A DNA stretch of 64,000 bases from Isoperla grammatica (lineage: Eukaryota > Arthropoda > Insecta > Plecoptera > Perlodidae), in contig OX246741.1 in assembly GCA_945910005.1 (NCBI GenBank), positions 4,985,201 through 5,049,200 on the forward strand, written 5' to 3'. Position 1 is the first letter of the stretch; each line of letters opens with the position of its first letter. Positions 11,131-24,387 of the stretch are shown piece after piece. The notes under the pieces are model-generated. The model was given only the letters and a program-made list of their open reading frames with translations. It did no database searches and had not been told where the DNA came from. The position numbers and the translations under genes are program-made.

Positions 11131-11883
11131 GGGCCAAAATATATGTTGACATTAGAGACGAGTGTGCTCAACACTTAAAGCACGTTTACCTCGGGCTTAA
11201 GTTTACGAACTTGAATTTAATTTTGTTACTTTTAATTAATAATATCAAACCAAAGTAAGTAAAGAGTTGAATTACAATCAAACGCCAACATTGTCACAAT
11301 GGACAACAAAACACATGCCACAAACACACACACATTTAAACGCGTAATTCTTCTAGTAAACGTGAACTATATCCAACATATCAACGAAACACAAAACTTA
11401 CAACTGTAATAAATTCAAAATTTCTTAACACAAAGCATAAGTTTATTTTATTCCTTTTATAATCTCTAAAAATCGAAAAACTATAACGGTTTTACACTTG
11501 TACGCTTTCGTGACCCAAGTAATTGTTGGTTTTGGTTCTTGGCTTCGAGGTTGCGCTTAGGTTTGATATTCTAGTTTGATAGGGCACAAAGAACCTTTAT
11601 TAGTTGGCACCAGTATATATATGTTTCTATATACATTTTGGGCGTGGCAAGACAGAAGTAATTACAGAAGGTAGAAGATATTATAATAGATAGATTGTTC
11701 TTGAAAACATGTAAGATTTTAAAGAAGTGGATTGGTCTAGTTTACTGATGAGCGATTTCTCCTACAATAGTTTAAATCACGCCCAATTTCCCCTACATGT
11801 TACTCATAGCCCCTTGACTTCCCCTCAAGTATCTGCTTATACAAACTCGGAGTGCCTTAGCTCACAATAACCAGAGTACTACT
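11131..11883. other. Intergenic spacer C-D with promoter of unit D
   Basis: No coding sequence is seen. The spacer is AT-rich, has a short TA run near 11617 and ends in the type I upstream block (11745-11883). Confidence 0.45.
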
Positions 11884-14726
11884 ATGGGTAGCATCGAATT
11901 GTTGGTAGCGCTGACGGCTTTAACATATGTTCAGTCCGAGAGGGCAACAGAACAACATTGCGCAGCGCAAACAAACCAATCAATCAAGGTGACTTTTGAA
12001 AGTCGTCGCAATGGAACTGGGTACTGGATTTCACAGGTAATATTTATGATAGTATAAACTTTTCAGAGGAACACGGTTTATTGGGTTTATTTAAATAATA
12101 TACCCACAACCGCGATTAAATAAAACTATAGTTCCTGTTTCCAAGGCAAAAAGTGTAGTGTTTGAATCCTATCGGGCACAGGATTTTAACACTGGAACTT
12201 GACTTTATCGATGGGTGACTTTTAAGCCATCAAAGCAACGAAGGACGTGATAAATGGTATAAAGTATCCTTCCTGAATATCAGTGCTTGTAACTGAGTGG
12301 GTAAACTATAAAATACAAATATATTATTATTTATCTATTTTTATTTATTAAATTAAACTAATGAGATTTTGTTGAAACTAATAATCCGGTCCAATCTTAC
12401 TATGTCCCAATAACTACTAATTCGTGGAAAAGCTTGTGTCAATGGCAAAGACTAATCAAAACTTTGAAAGCCTCCAAATAGCTTAATTGTGCGATTAACC
12501 TCCTTATTAAAGATTGTCAGACCGGCCCTTAACAATAACATTTCTGTGCATTTAGTTTGATGTCGAGAATGATGGCTATACAAACACATCTTCAGTTGAC
12601 AAGGAAACAGCACCATTTTCAGTGGGAGTGGAACAGAGCACAGTTGTGTGCGACGACAGAACACCAACATTGCTGTCGAAGATTACTCTAACACGTAAGT
12701 GTCTACAGTCTGTCCTAAGCTTTGTTCGCCTGTCCTGCACTCACACTAGTGTCAGTCAGGGTAGTCTGTGTCAGTACCTAATCGTTCTTTTCTGCCAGTT
12801 TAGCAATTGTCATGGCGTCTGCATGTAATCAATGTATGACTTCACTAGTGTAGCAAGTGCAGCAAAATTTTACACTAGCTATTTATCTCGTTTAAGAACC
12901 ACTGTAAGAAAGGCAAACTAAGATTTGTAGGCCTATTCATAAGTTGCATGTACGTCACATCTTTGCGCTTGGCGGTCACACTATCTTGTGATCAAACTTT
13001 GACGTTGCCATAGAGACACAATTGAAGCCTGTTGTAGTAAAACACATCAAGTATTTGTTCTTTAAAATCCAGCCTGTTCTTTAAATCAAAGTGATTCATG
13101 TGGTAATTTTTTTGTTTTTGTATTACTCATGTTTACTTATTAAATTCTAAATTAAACTTCTTTATTTAATTTAAATAGTATTTGCCAATAATCTAGGATT
13201 GGTCCTCCTCAATTGTGTCGCAATCACGGCCGCTGTGACGTCACGTGGGAACTGAATAGATCGATAAGCAACATAGCAAAATAAAAACGGGAACACAGCT
13301 GTTGCATATAATGTTAATGATTTTATTGATAAGTTAGTGTTTACGACTAAATTGATGGATAGGTCATAATTTTGACATCGGCCGAGTCAGATACACCTCT
13401 CGCTGAGGAAATAAGAGCAGTCTTGTGAGGGATTGGAAGTGTAGAGGGTTTGGGGGCGTTTAGGTATCAAAGAGCGCCGGCATAAATGAGAAAAAGAGAG
13501 AACAGACACCAAAAAGTTGCAAAAGTCGGCAAGACGATGAATTATCTCAAAAAAGTGATTTGTGTTAAACAATAGATTTATCTTTTACATAACATTCTTT
13601 CTTATTTTCACTTTTAACTATTCCATCATTTTAAAATCAGTTAAAGAGATCTCCAACATCCTCCAGTAACAACACCACGAATGAATCTCACTGGTTTTCT
13701 TCTTCTTCTATATAATCTTTGTTTTGTCCACAGTATCCGATATGAATGCGTCAACGAAGCCAATCCCAGCTGGCTACGAACTGTTCCCTTACCTGGGGTA
13801 CTACAAGTTCCACGCTGACGCGGCCAACTGGGCACGTGCGCGTCAGGTGTGCGCAGAAGAGGGCGCTCATCTTATTGTCATCAACTCGGAGTACGAGGCC
13901 AATGTAGTTAAGCAGCTCTTCACCAGGTTCCCCAAGGATAAAATAAAAAACTATGAAGGATCGTTGTTTGAATGGTGTTGGGTTGGAATTTACGAACAAG
14001 GAGCTAATGGACAATATTTCAGCATCTTGGGTAACTATGATGATTGAAAATGGATAAATATCGCTTAACTGCAATTGACTGAACTTCTGTTAAAAAGCAC
14101 CCAATTTAGAAAAAGTGATTCTGTGATCAAGTCAGATGATTCATTTCTTGCATTCATCACGACACAGCTTTCAATATTGGCCTAGGCCTAGCACTGCATG
14201 ACAAGAGAAGTAAGTTAATAGGGCCTGTCCAATGAACTTATGCTTCCCTTGTTGCCTATTTTTGACACTATGAATTAGAAAATATTTATATTCTATTTTT
14301 TTTTTTTTTTTTAGATTATATCGAAATTATCTTCTTTTAACAAACAAAAAACAAACAATCACTTCAACTTACTTTTTCGGAAAATAGCTTAACCCAAACA
14401 GATCTCAATAATATCTGGCTCTGCATCATTCGAAAACTTGGCCGCCTCTTACGACAGGTAGAGTGACCCCTGTGATGGGCCTTTCACAGAAGTGGATGTT
14501 TACATGTTGTACCAAGCAAGTAAATGAATATTGCAAATTGCAGCAAGGTTAATGTGTTCATATCTTGTTTACAGGACAGGAGATGAAAGATACGGGCTAT
14601 TCTCGATGGTTCCCTGGCCAGCCCTCGGACATGGGAACCGATGACTGTATGCTGGTTTACGCACAGGGTGCTGGTTTCAATGACTATCCGTGCCCATATA
14701 GGGCTCCTTTCATCTGCGAGGTCTAG
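11884..14726 (+). CDS. LPS-binding-protein-like C-type lectin, unit D (single last exon)
   Basis: The exons are 11884-12036, 12556-12694, 13734-14030 and 14575-14726 (741 nt, 246 aa). The signal peptide differs slightly (MGSIELLVAL, with a charged Glu inside the hydrophobic core). Exon 1 has QTNQSIKV where others have QTNPSIKV. Exon 3 has FPYLGYYKFH, HADAANWARARQ and the patch NYEGSLFEW. Exon 4 has GQPSDMGTDDC, FNDYPCPYRAPFICEV. No exon 4' follows: the flank matches the other units to about 15100 and then diverges where 4' would begin. Unit J is its near-identical partner 24.96 kb away. Confidence 0.86.
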
Positions 14727-16453
14727 AGTGCACAATTGTTTCACCAGCTGTCGGATAAACTTATTATTTAAATAATGGTCGAAGTGAATTTTATTGTAAG
14801 TGGTAAATGGGTGAAACATAAGAAATGAAAAATATGTAAACCTATATAAATTGGCATGTATCATGTAATTTATCATCATAAAAATTACAATTTATTTTAA
14901 CCTTTTACATACATAAATTTGTTTTGACGTTTCATTACATTGTATGGAATTGTATTCGGCATTCGTCAATAAAGAACAATGTATTAAAAGTGGAGACTCA
15001 TGAAAAATATAACTTTCAGTTTAATACAAATTGTGTCTTTCATGTGCAAACATATCTCACTCACCAACTTCTACCAAATACCTATTTTTTGTCCATAAAG
15101 TACGCTTGACGGGTCCGTATTCATCCTTAGTAGTCCCTTACCCCAAGAGGCGCCCGTTGTTGCTAAGTAAAAATTGCATTAATATTATTTCACATACAGA
15201 AAGATTATCCTTAGCAATAGCAATAACGGGCACCCTAGCTTTGTCTGTAATTCCCCTTTCAACGACTTTATTTTGCGTATAATTCGTCAAAAATGGCTGC
15301 GAAGGAACTATTCGAAATTCACTAGAATGAACAAATATTATTATAATTATAAATGAAATATGTTTAACTTATTATCTTAATTACGTTTATTATGACGGAA
15401 AATATGTGAAACAAAAAACATTTAGTTCATATAAAAATTATTTGTTATAGAGTTGCCTATTGGAGTATTTTATAATTTCTGTTCACATGAGCGGAACAAT
15501 CTACATTAGTGATGTCTGTGTTTAGCAAATCTTTCAGTGACACGGTTGACCAACAAACAATCGTAGTCGGGTGGCTGGTTGGATCTCCTGGTGACAAACG
15601 CTGAACTCTGTCGCGCTGAGCTGGTCCCCTGCGGATGACAAGTTAGTTCACGTCAGACTCAACCCAGCTAAACGCAATAAGTAAACAGTGACTTTGGAGC
15701 CGTTCTAGCAACGAAGCACTCAATACATTCAAAGTTGTTCTGAATCGACCTTGTTGATTTTGGCATTTGTCCGCAGGTGTTCGCACTGTCCAATCACTGA
15801 TTCATATGTTTCGTATTTGAAATATCGATCTTTGATAGGTTATCGCTCACTCGTCGATGGTGTTCGAAGCCTGCAGGGTTGGTTAAGTCACTTTAAATTA
15901 AAGTCCCCCACTGCAAATCAGTTTAGTTACTGAGTGGGTAGACTCTAAATGTGAATTTATTTTTTTATTTTTATTTAACGGCACCTCGTCACTAAACCTA
16001 CATATGCTATAATGCTGTAGTAAATAAGTATACCACTAAAACAAGCCCGAAAGTCGGTAGTAGGCTTCCATTTTCGCACGTTATAGCATGAGCGTAAATG
16101 CTAGCATCAATTTGAAACAGGTATTTATTAGATTTAGGTACAATTTTCGACCTTGGGTTACATAGCTGGAAATTCGTAACACCACGTACTTTACTAATGA
16201 GGCTAATCAGCAGATGGATGCATTACCGAATATGTACAAAAGCGCCGAAAAATCTGTTACATTTCGTTGAAGCGGCGTGCACGAATGGAGCTGTAGATGA
16301 GGATTTGAAATAAGTATGAGATAAGCTACGTTGGGTCTAGTATATAGCCACGTTACCGGTACCCCCAGTCCATCTCATGTCTGTACAAAGATATCGTTGT
16401 TCGCAACACGGGTATATAAGCCAACGGGATAGGCACGCTAACATCACAGCAAG
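14727..16453. other. Intergenic D-E: lost exon 4' site and promoter of unit E
   Basis: The first 370 bases match the region before exon 4' of other units, then the homology stops at about 15098 with unrelated sequence (acgcttgacgggtccgtat), so exon 4' was lost or replaced. I recognise no gene in 15100-16380. A TATA box (tatataa, 16413-16419) lies about 35 bases before the TSS-like gctaacatca and before the ATG at 16454. The same layout recurs at 39683-41413 (TATA at 41373-41379), almost unchanged. Confidence 0.55.
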
Positions 16454-16650
16454 ATGGTGTTTGTTGGCCTGGTGGTAACTTGCGTGCTCGGTCTGTGTGC
16501 GGGTTCAGTAGAAGCGAATTCGGCGCCAGAATTACAGTGTGCTGTACCTAAATTTACAAGCGTGAAACTTTCGATTAATTCTAGTCGAAATCAAACCGGA
16601 CATTGGATAACACAGGTAAGCTCCGTCAACAATGTTTAAGACTGTGCGCC

Positions 16651-16664
16651 CCCCCCCCCCCCGA
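16651..16664 (+). repeat. Poly-C run in intron 1 of unit E
   Basis: A run of about 14 C lies in intron 1 of unit E. The corresponding run in unit K (about 41611-41627) is a few bases longer. It is useful only as a length-variable marker between the two blocks. Confidence 0.6.
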
Positions 16665-18374
16665 TTTCCGGTTCCCTTGTTATGTCCCCCACTGAAAATC
16701 AGTCCATGTAGCCTAACTGTTTGGGATTTATATTTAGTCAAATCCAGAAATGAAAAACAAAAATCAGTATTCAAACCCCAGACTTTCTCTATTGGAAGCA
16801 GCAATAAACTGACTGGACCTACGACCCATACAAGATTTAATTTTTAATTTACAAAAATCATAACTTAAATATTTTTAAAACATTATCATTATTTTAAGTA
16901 TTTATTAAATGTCTATCCTTTACAGTTATAAAACTGACTTACAAAGGAGGACAATAACAAATTTTACAATTATAATGAAACAATAGGAAAAACACTTAAC
17001 AAAATAAGATATCAAAAGGTATCGCAACAACAAAACAATTAACAAACTGCTACACAACTTGATCAATGAAAATGTAAAAAAAAAAAATTGATAATAAATT
17101 TAAAATTATGTAAGTACTTGAAATATAATAAAGAAGTGTTGTATTTATTATTTTATTATACGCTACTGATGTAGTAGTCATAGCGATCCGGATCGGATCC
17201 GGACCTATGTAAAATCCCGTTTATATTAACTTGAAAATTTGTTATTTAAACGTTTGAACGTTTAACCGGGTAACGTTGCACTACGACATGACCATTAATC
17301 TTAGGTTTTCGTTTCAAGTACGATCTCAAGCACGGGCAGGAGTCGAAGGCGCCAAGGTCGGTACAAATGGACGTCGAGCACTCCACAGCGACGTGTGAGG
17401 ACGAAGAAGTCGTTGGTATCAAGGCCACAGTAACAGGTGACTGACCGTTTTAATATTCATTACAAGGCCATAACTAGCCTCTACCGGGGTGAACATGGCA
17501 ACATTGTGAGCTGCCATTATACTTGAAACGTTATCAGTCATTCTATAATATGTAGTCCATGTATATTTTATGTAATTTAACGGCAATGGGTAGGCCTGGT
17601 CTCACCGCAAAACCCGCGCCGAATAACCTTTTTTTTAAGCTATATTTTGACTTTCGAGAACGCTACACTATATTGAAAATGTTACCTAAGTATGGAATGA
17701 CGTTTTGTAATACCTAAAAACTGGGTTGACAAAATTAAAAACATTTAATCAATTACGTTTACAATGGGGCAGCCAATTAATGATTCATTCTTATACGCTG
17801 CCTAATGGCAACCGTACTGACAGCAATAGTTGAAATTTTGTGAGCCCAAGTTTTTGTCAATCACTTTTTCTAAATTATGTAGCATTCTAAAAATAATAAA
17901 ACGTTACTAGTACAAGGCAGCACTGTTTGTAGGGTGGGTATTTTACGCCCGCTGGGAATATTTACAGCTGCCTTGCTACGTTGGTTGTTCTTTATAGTGT
18001 ATTTGAATGCCCAATACCCGTTTCCAGCCACCCCTTTTTAAGGCTGTCCCGTCTGGGTACGAGCACTTCCCTGGCCTGGGGAACTACAAGTTCCACGCCA
18101 AGCTGGCCACGTGGCAAGCTGCGTACGACGCATGCGCACAAGAAGGCACCCATCTAGCCATGACCAACTCGGAGCAAGAGACCAGAGCGTTCCAGATAAT
18201 GTTTGCCCGGAACCCAAAGATACCGGGCGCCAGCGAAGCTGCTTACAATGATCACGCGTGGCTGGGATTCTGTGAGATTGGTACCGACGGGAAATACTTC
18301 ACACTCTCTGGTAAATAAATAAATCTATATATGTGTCACACGCAGAAACTTATTGACCCGGAATAGTGTTAAAT

Positions 18375-18661
18375 CACACACACAATTGTAAAACGATACC
18401 AAGGTCACTTACTTTTAAAACCGGTGCATTTTCGAAATGGCCACCAGGAAGCGTCGCGGTTTGCAACAGGAAGTCTCGTTGCAGTCAGCAACAACAGGCG
18501 GCGCTGCAGTCGCGAACGGTGTAAACTACCCGTCACCAGGGGCACAAGAAACCTCGACGCAGTTGGCCTCGGTCTGAGGAAGGAGTAGGAACGGGTTACT
18601 CCGAAAATTCACCGGTTTTAAAAGTAAGTGACCTTGGTATCGTTTTACAATTGTGTGTGTG
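18375..18661. mobile_element. MITE-like inverted-repeat element in intron 3 of unit E only
   Basis: Terminal arms of about 50-60 bases are near-perfect inverted copies. The left arm starts cacacacacaattgtaaaac and the right arm ends gttttacaattgtgtgtgtg. One mismatch lies near the inner end of the arms. The interior is GC-richer than the intron. The element, plus about 50 bases on its left, is absent from unit K at 43230-43280, where the two flanks meet in a TA run. It therefore inserted after the block duplication or was cleanly lost from K. No transposase is present. Confidence 0.7.
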
Positions 18662-19930
18662 GCATTAAATCTATATATATATATATATAGTCATCGAACA
18701 ACATCTTCGTTAATGCTTCCGTCACAGGTGGGTAAGCGGCAGCCAACCAGCGACCGTGGCTAATTCAGATACCTGCTCGGGTTGGCCGAGACCGTAAACA
18801 CGTCATTGATTGATGACAAAGCATTAACCGAAGTTATTGTAAGACGACTGTACGCATAATGTGACCAGACGTATCGGTTTGACCGGTACAGTACCGTTTT
18901 CAGAACACTTGTAGCATATATCTGTGTTGAGAGTGTTATTCAAATGACTTATTTGTACCGGTTTGTATTTTTTTTTATTTGAGGGAAAAGTGTCCCGGTA
19001 TTCTGTCAATTAGCGATAATGCTTTCTTTTCCACATATATCACCATTCACGTGTGCTGACGCTGACTCAGTGGCCGATAATCAGCAGAGTTTATTACATC
19101 GATAGGCGGCTGGCGAAATACGACGGGGCACGTGACTAGAAAGCTGTACAGCGTTGGGGTGACGCGTTAGCTGCGTTACGTGGGTCGCTCGCGTCGAAGT
19201 GTTTACATTAGCGCGATCTTCGGAAAACCTAGCGCAAGACAACATAACAACTGACAAAATGTGATAACATATTTATAAGTATAACCTCAATGTATCTGTG
19301 ATGGGAGACTTATCAATCCGTTTACAAATACAAATTCGCTTTAGTATGGCAGAGAAAAATTGCAGGTCTTGTTTACCTCGAAATGTGGAAGAAGGAAATG
19401 TGGTTTATAGGTTATGGATTCCGTCGTCGATCAAAACACAGGAAATAAACAAGTTTTGCGTTGTTGCATGGGTTCGTTTCTGGTGCACCGTGGATGAAGC
19501 GGCAAACTCGCTATCTGATTGGTCGACAAGCCTGTTTCCAAGAAATATGCTCATGGTTGAACTTACTTTTATTATGGCTTATGGTAATGAATTGGGGATT
19601 TCGTCTCATGTTTGTGCTAGCCAGGTATTAGTGGTGTACATCATTGGTGAAATTGATTGAAGATCGACTGATACTCTTGTTCTCAACTATAAGTCACAGC
19701 CCACTGTATAAAAATGTCCAAACTATTTTCGTCCTTCAGTTTTTCTGAATGTGAAGTATGTCGTGCCAACAGGTGAGAGCATCAACCAAGCGGAGTTCTA
19801 CCGCTGGTCACCCTCGGAACAGGACAATAAGGGAGGGTTTGATTGTCTTATGGTCAATCGAAACACCGGAGGGTTTGCCGACGCACCTCGCCCGTTCACA
19901 GTGCCATTCATATGCGAGCAGGAACTGTAA

Positions 19931-21575
19931 CTCAACAGTCAGTCAGTGTATGTGTGTATGTGTGAGTGAGTGTGACGCAGCGAATAAAAACAATTGTGTC
20001 TAGCTTTGGAGATAGACAACTAGTTTCCAGGTCCAAAGTAAATTATTTGATACTCCACAACTTGATTTGATTATACCTCCTACTCAGCACTAATTAAGAT
20101 TTCTTCTCGAGTTTTCACACTTGTCATCGGATATCTACTGTAGTAAGTTCTACCCCCAGTCATCCCCTCACACACAGTTGCACTTCTATCTACCAGCCCT
20201 CGGGCTTACGCGTTTTCAATCCCGTATGCCTTCATCTGCTCTAAAGGGCCTATAATTATAATATATAGGCCCTATAGCTATATATTATATAGCTCGGGAG
20301 AGTCCAGCAAGGTTCGAAGCTGAATTATTGTAATCTAGTAAATGAGTTTATTGATTATTTTTTTATGTGTCCACTTAATGGCCATACATAAAACAATGTC
20401 GCATGCATACGGAATGTAAATGATACGTTAATAAATACATAATGCTTTCTAATAAGCTTTTTCTACATTGCTGGATCACATATTATAATCTACATACTGG
20501 AAGTTACTAAAGAAGTGTAATTACGTTTAAAATAGTTCTTCGGTCAGTCTACTATGTCTGTATTTAACCTTGTATGTAGAGAGAGTCCAACAGTCTAGCC
20601 GTGGGTCGTAAAAAATTGAAGCAACAAAAATCAGAGCTGACTTCGGACAGTTCATGGCCATTCTTAAAGGATGTACGCAGTTTTTCTCTTGGCAGACAAG
20701 TCTTGTGTTGTTGGTGTATGCAAATAACTTGTCGGTCTACCATCTGTGTTTCTGTCTAGGCTGCTGCTTCAACTCAAATGCCTGGGGAGGGATGGTGGGG
20801 GGGGTGGGGGGGGGTAACACCCCACACAACAGCGCCTTTAACGAAGCGCCGTACTTAGCTCCACTGCAGTTACATTACAAACACAAACACAAAGTGAACA
20901 CCACAATACTTGGTAATAATTATAGGGAAAGTAAATTTGAATTTGTTTTGTTTATTTGCAAGTAATAATCCAGTAAAGGGTAATGAATACGTAGAAATGT
21001 AATACTGGCTGAAAAGAGCTGAACGATAGGAAATGTGTTTCAAAAGAAACCCGCGGGTTGAAAAATAAAACAAAATAACATTGAAAATTGGATGTGATTC
21101 AAAGACACCTTTTTGATTATCCTACATATTTGTAGTGCCAATACATGGAAAGAAGGCCTAATTATAAATGCTATTTTGTATGTACATCGTTATTACCAGC
21201 ACTTGTCCCAACAAAGTCTTCAGTCTACTTCATGCAGTCTTCGTTAAAATTTAGTTTAAGTTATTCACTGCGATATAACTTTTGTCCCACTTAAAAAAAG
21301 TAAACCTATGAACGCCTTGAATAGCAAGTGTGAAGCTACCAACTAGTGATTAAATTGCTTTAGAAAACACATTTATTAATATTGATTGCATCAATAAAGA
21401 AATAGACATGAAGCGAATAAAAAAAAACACAAGCGTCGTCTGTTTGCTCTTTTTGCGGCGCCAGTGCAGTTTGTAACAGTGATTATCCTTGAGAACCAGT
21501 TACTCCATCTTCCACTTGTTGCATATTGTGTCGAGGTTTCGACCGTGAGACATTGCGAGACCATTGCGAGTGACA
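19931..21575. other. Intergenic spacer E-F
   Basis: I see no convincing gene here. A palindromic AT element with ggcctataattataatatataggcc lies at about 20247-20275, and a short G run near 20797. The spacer recurs at 45181-46970, where about 140 bases (near 46310-46450) are present that the E-F copy lacks. Confidence 0.45.
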
Positions 21576-24387
21576 ATGACAGTTTGTGTGGGGTTATGTG
21601 TATTCTTGTGCACTTGTTTGGCGTTGGTGAATGCTCAGCTGTCAACGTGTTCGTCCAAAAACACACCTACGATCAAAGTGTCCATAAATAGCCGACGAAA
21701 CAGGACCGGTCACTGGATTTCACAGGTTAGTGCAACACTTTCTTGGTAACCGAGGGTTCTGTTAACCTACTCGGACAAATTATTTTCATAAAATTATTTT
21801 TGTATAATTGTAACAGTCATCATGCATTTTTTATCTTATGATATTATTAATGGGGGAAGAATATTTACAAAATTTGGGGTTTGTAGTCAACCAAAATTTA
21901 AAAAAAAAAAATTATTTGAGTTGGAGAGAAATGTTTTCTGATCTTTTAACTTACTTTATAAAGATATCAGAAAAAAATGTGTGCTAGATACAATAATGAA
22001 ATAACCAGAAATTTTTTTTAATGTTATATAATTGTGCTCTTTAAACTATTTTTAAATCTTAAATTATCCATAAAAACCCAACCCTACATAAAATGTTGAT
22101 GTTTAATGAAATTTTGAGTAAATAGGCAATGAAAAGAAGTTTTTTTAAAGTAATGTACGTAATTTTTCTTCAAGATTGGTTTCAATCACGGATCAGGTGT
22201 TGACCCCCACAACCCCAAGGATGAGAGCCAGTGGCGTGCGGACGTGGAGTCCAGTGTTACACGTTGTAAGATCAACGAGTCAAACCTGAACATTATGCTG
22301 ACTTTAACAGGTAAGGTTTTTTATCTTTATTGACATATCTTATACAGTACTAGCTCTAACAACAAGTATCTTTATTGACACATCTTATACAGTACTAGTT
22401 CTAACAACCAGTATCGTCATTTCCGCAGATCCTTATCTATATGATCCCGAAACAATTGTATAGATTTAGACGCTTTTCTCTAAAAATAAATAAAATAAAT
22501 TTGCAATAATAGTCTACATACTCAGTTACAAGAACTGATCACTTGGGGACATGTTTATTACAAAAGTAAATTTGAAATACCAACAGGTATAACTGCAATA
22601 TTTCCAACATTTTTAACGCATAATTTAGTTCATACGAACATAAATTGAGCCCGGATGATTAAGAAATCGCTGATGTAGCGCGTTTGGAAAGTCTTTCCTT
22701 TAAAAAAGTGTCACAAAATAAGTATCTATTTCTGTGGCGTTTCCCTCAATAATTACGTTATAATGCATTACAACAACAGGATGATTCGAACGTAACACTT
22801 CAATCTTATTTGGAAGATAAATATTAAATATTGATGGTAAAATATCACTTTAGTACGCTTAGAATATCAATGAACATGAAAACGAGGAAAATGGAAAAAT
22901 TACATACCTATCTATCAAAAATGTTTAAAACATGCAACATATATACACTTACTCCTTCCGTACTTTTCAATAAAACCCAAAATGTCGAGGTTTTCAATCT
23001 AGAACTCTGGGCCTGGATTCACCAGGGGTCCTAAGTCTTATTTTGGTCTTATCTCTAAGACTGGCCAAACTTTGAACATCTTGTAAAATCAGACCTAGGT
23101 CACATGAAAAGTTACTAATTCCTGGTGAGAACAAGGACATAATGAACATTCTAATAATATGTTTTAAAATCCGTTTTAAGATATTTTCTAGGTTTTATAA
23201 GGGGTTCCAAGTTAGGCCGGTCTTAGAGACAAAACCAAAAAAAAGACTTGGGACCTCTTGTGAATCCGGGCCCAGAGCTACAATACAGTTCATTCTTTTA
23301 CAGCTGCACCTCCGAAGGCTGGTCCAGGATACGAACTTTTCCCTGATGTTGGCTACTACAAGTTTCACCCCCAAGTAGAGTTATGGCAGCGTGCTGTGGA
23401 GGTGTGCGCAGAAGAGGGTGCGCATCTTGCTATCATCAACTCGGAGAAAGAAGCCGACGTGCTCAAGACAATGTTTGCTCGCTATCCGACGATAGAAGGC
23501 GCTGGGCACAACGACTGGGCCTGGGTTGGGGCGTACGAAGCACCGCAAGGGGGGCTGTACTACACAATATTTGGTGAGGCTTGATATGATTCATTTCATG
23601 TGATAAAATGAATGAATGAAATACATATTTAGAGTCCCCTATCCACAAGTGTGTGTTAATTTGATTTGTTTTAATGTCGGACTATTGTGACAAAGGATAT
23701 GTCTATTTTTATGTGTGTACATACGACCAATGTTAATGATAGTGTATTAATGCACTTTTATGTATGATAATTAATGAAATTACATTACATTTAATTAAAT
23801 TAAATTAAATTAAATTAAATTAAATTAAATTAAATTAAATTAAATTAAATTAAATTAAATTAAATTAAATTAATTTAAATTAGATTAAATTAAACTAAAT
23901 TAAATTAAATTAAATTAAATTAAATTAAATTAAATTAAGTTTATTTGAATTTAATTAAATAAATTTAATTAAATTATATAAATTTTATTTAATTAAATTT
24001 CATATAATAGTTAATAATTCATGAATTACCGATATTATAACAATTATAATATTTGAAACCTTGTCAATTCAATTTTTAATCTGATTCAAAACCAAATCTT
24101 TGGTTACACACAATCACTCTTTCAATGTCTTGAATCGTTCTCAAGATATCAATACAATAATTTATAATGTGCGTGAGGGTATGTGAGCTACTGTTGCCGT
24201 TAGTTACTCGAGACTGTTTGTCTTAGGTGAGGAGGTAAACACAACAGGCTTTGCCAGATGGGGTCCAAACACGCCAAGCATTGTCGGATCTCAAGCCGTC
24301 TTATTGGTTCATCGTCAGACTGGAGGACTGGGGGACACCTGGAGGACAATCAAGGACGCATTTTTCTGTGAACAGGAACTTTTTTGA
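21576..24387 (+). CDS. LPS-binding-protein-like C-type lectin, unit F (type III)
   Basis: The exons are 21576-21725, 22175-22310, 23304-23573 and 24227-24387 (717 nt, 238 aa), with phases 0, 1, 1. The signal peptide is MTVCVGLCVFLCTCLALVNA. The N-terminal domain has STC, sequon RNRT, GHWISQ and VTRC. Exon 3 has GPGYELFPDVGYYKFH, VEVCAEEGAHLAIINSE and DWAWVGAYE. Exon 4 reads GFARWGPNTPSIVGSQAV, then FFCEQELF. The cysteine pair of the ligand loop (DDC and YPC in type I) is missing, as is QPD, while the long-range CTLD pair stays. It is therefore probably a CTLD without calcium-dependent sugar binding. Intron 2 holds a MITE-like element and intron 3 a pentanucleotide array. Confidence 0.86.
23005..23277. 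mobile_element. MITE-like inverted-repeat element in intron 2 of unit F
   Basis: This 273-bp element begins ctctgggcctggattcacc and ends in its inverse (gtgaatccgggcccagag). Homology of the arms extends through the ctaagtctt / aagacttggg region. It lacks coding capacity. The same element sits at the same place in unit L, so it was present before the block duplication. It ends about 25 bases before the acceptor of exon 3. Confidence 0.72.
23789..23998. repeat. AATTA pentanucleotide array in intron 3 of unit F
   Basis: Roughly thirty copies of TAAAT/AATTA in near-perfect register, with a few interruptions, are followed by degenerate copies to about 24000. The matching place in unit L (49188-49232) holds only a handful of copies, so the array expanded or contracted after duplication. 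Confidence 0.85.

Larger units (their letters stand above)
16454..19930 (+). pseudogene. LPS-binding-protein-like C-type lectin, unit E (type II), frameshifted exon 3
   Basis: The exons are 16454-16615, 17319-17436, 18028-18310 and 19773-19930. The signal peptide is MVFVGLVVTCVLGLCAGS, followed by ELQC, sequon RNQT and GHWITQ. Exon 2 ends EHSTATC and a KATVT-type end. Exon 3 is 283 nt, one more than needed. An extra base near its start (ccccttttta against cctttc in unit K) puts a TAA five codons in. After it the CTLD is intact: YDACAQEGTHL, HAWLGFCEIG. Exon 4 has FYRWSPSEQDNKGGFDC, then VPFICEQEL. A new acceptor-like tttttaag beside the lesion does not restore phase. So the gene is probably dead, unless the extra T in a homopolymer is an assembly error. 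Intron 3 hosts a private inverted-repeat element. Confidence 0.68.

Noticed and set aside
19298..19660. 120-codon open frame in intron 3 of unit E (counterpart 43890-44192)
   Set aside because: No family is recognised. It is cut by the LINE in unit K without sign of selection, and lies in an intron of the lectin gene.
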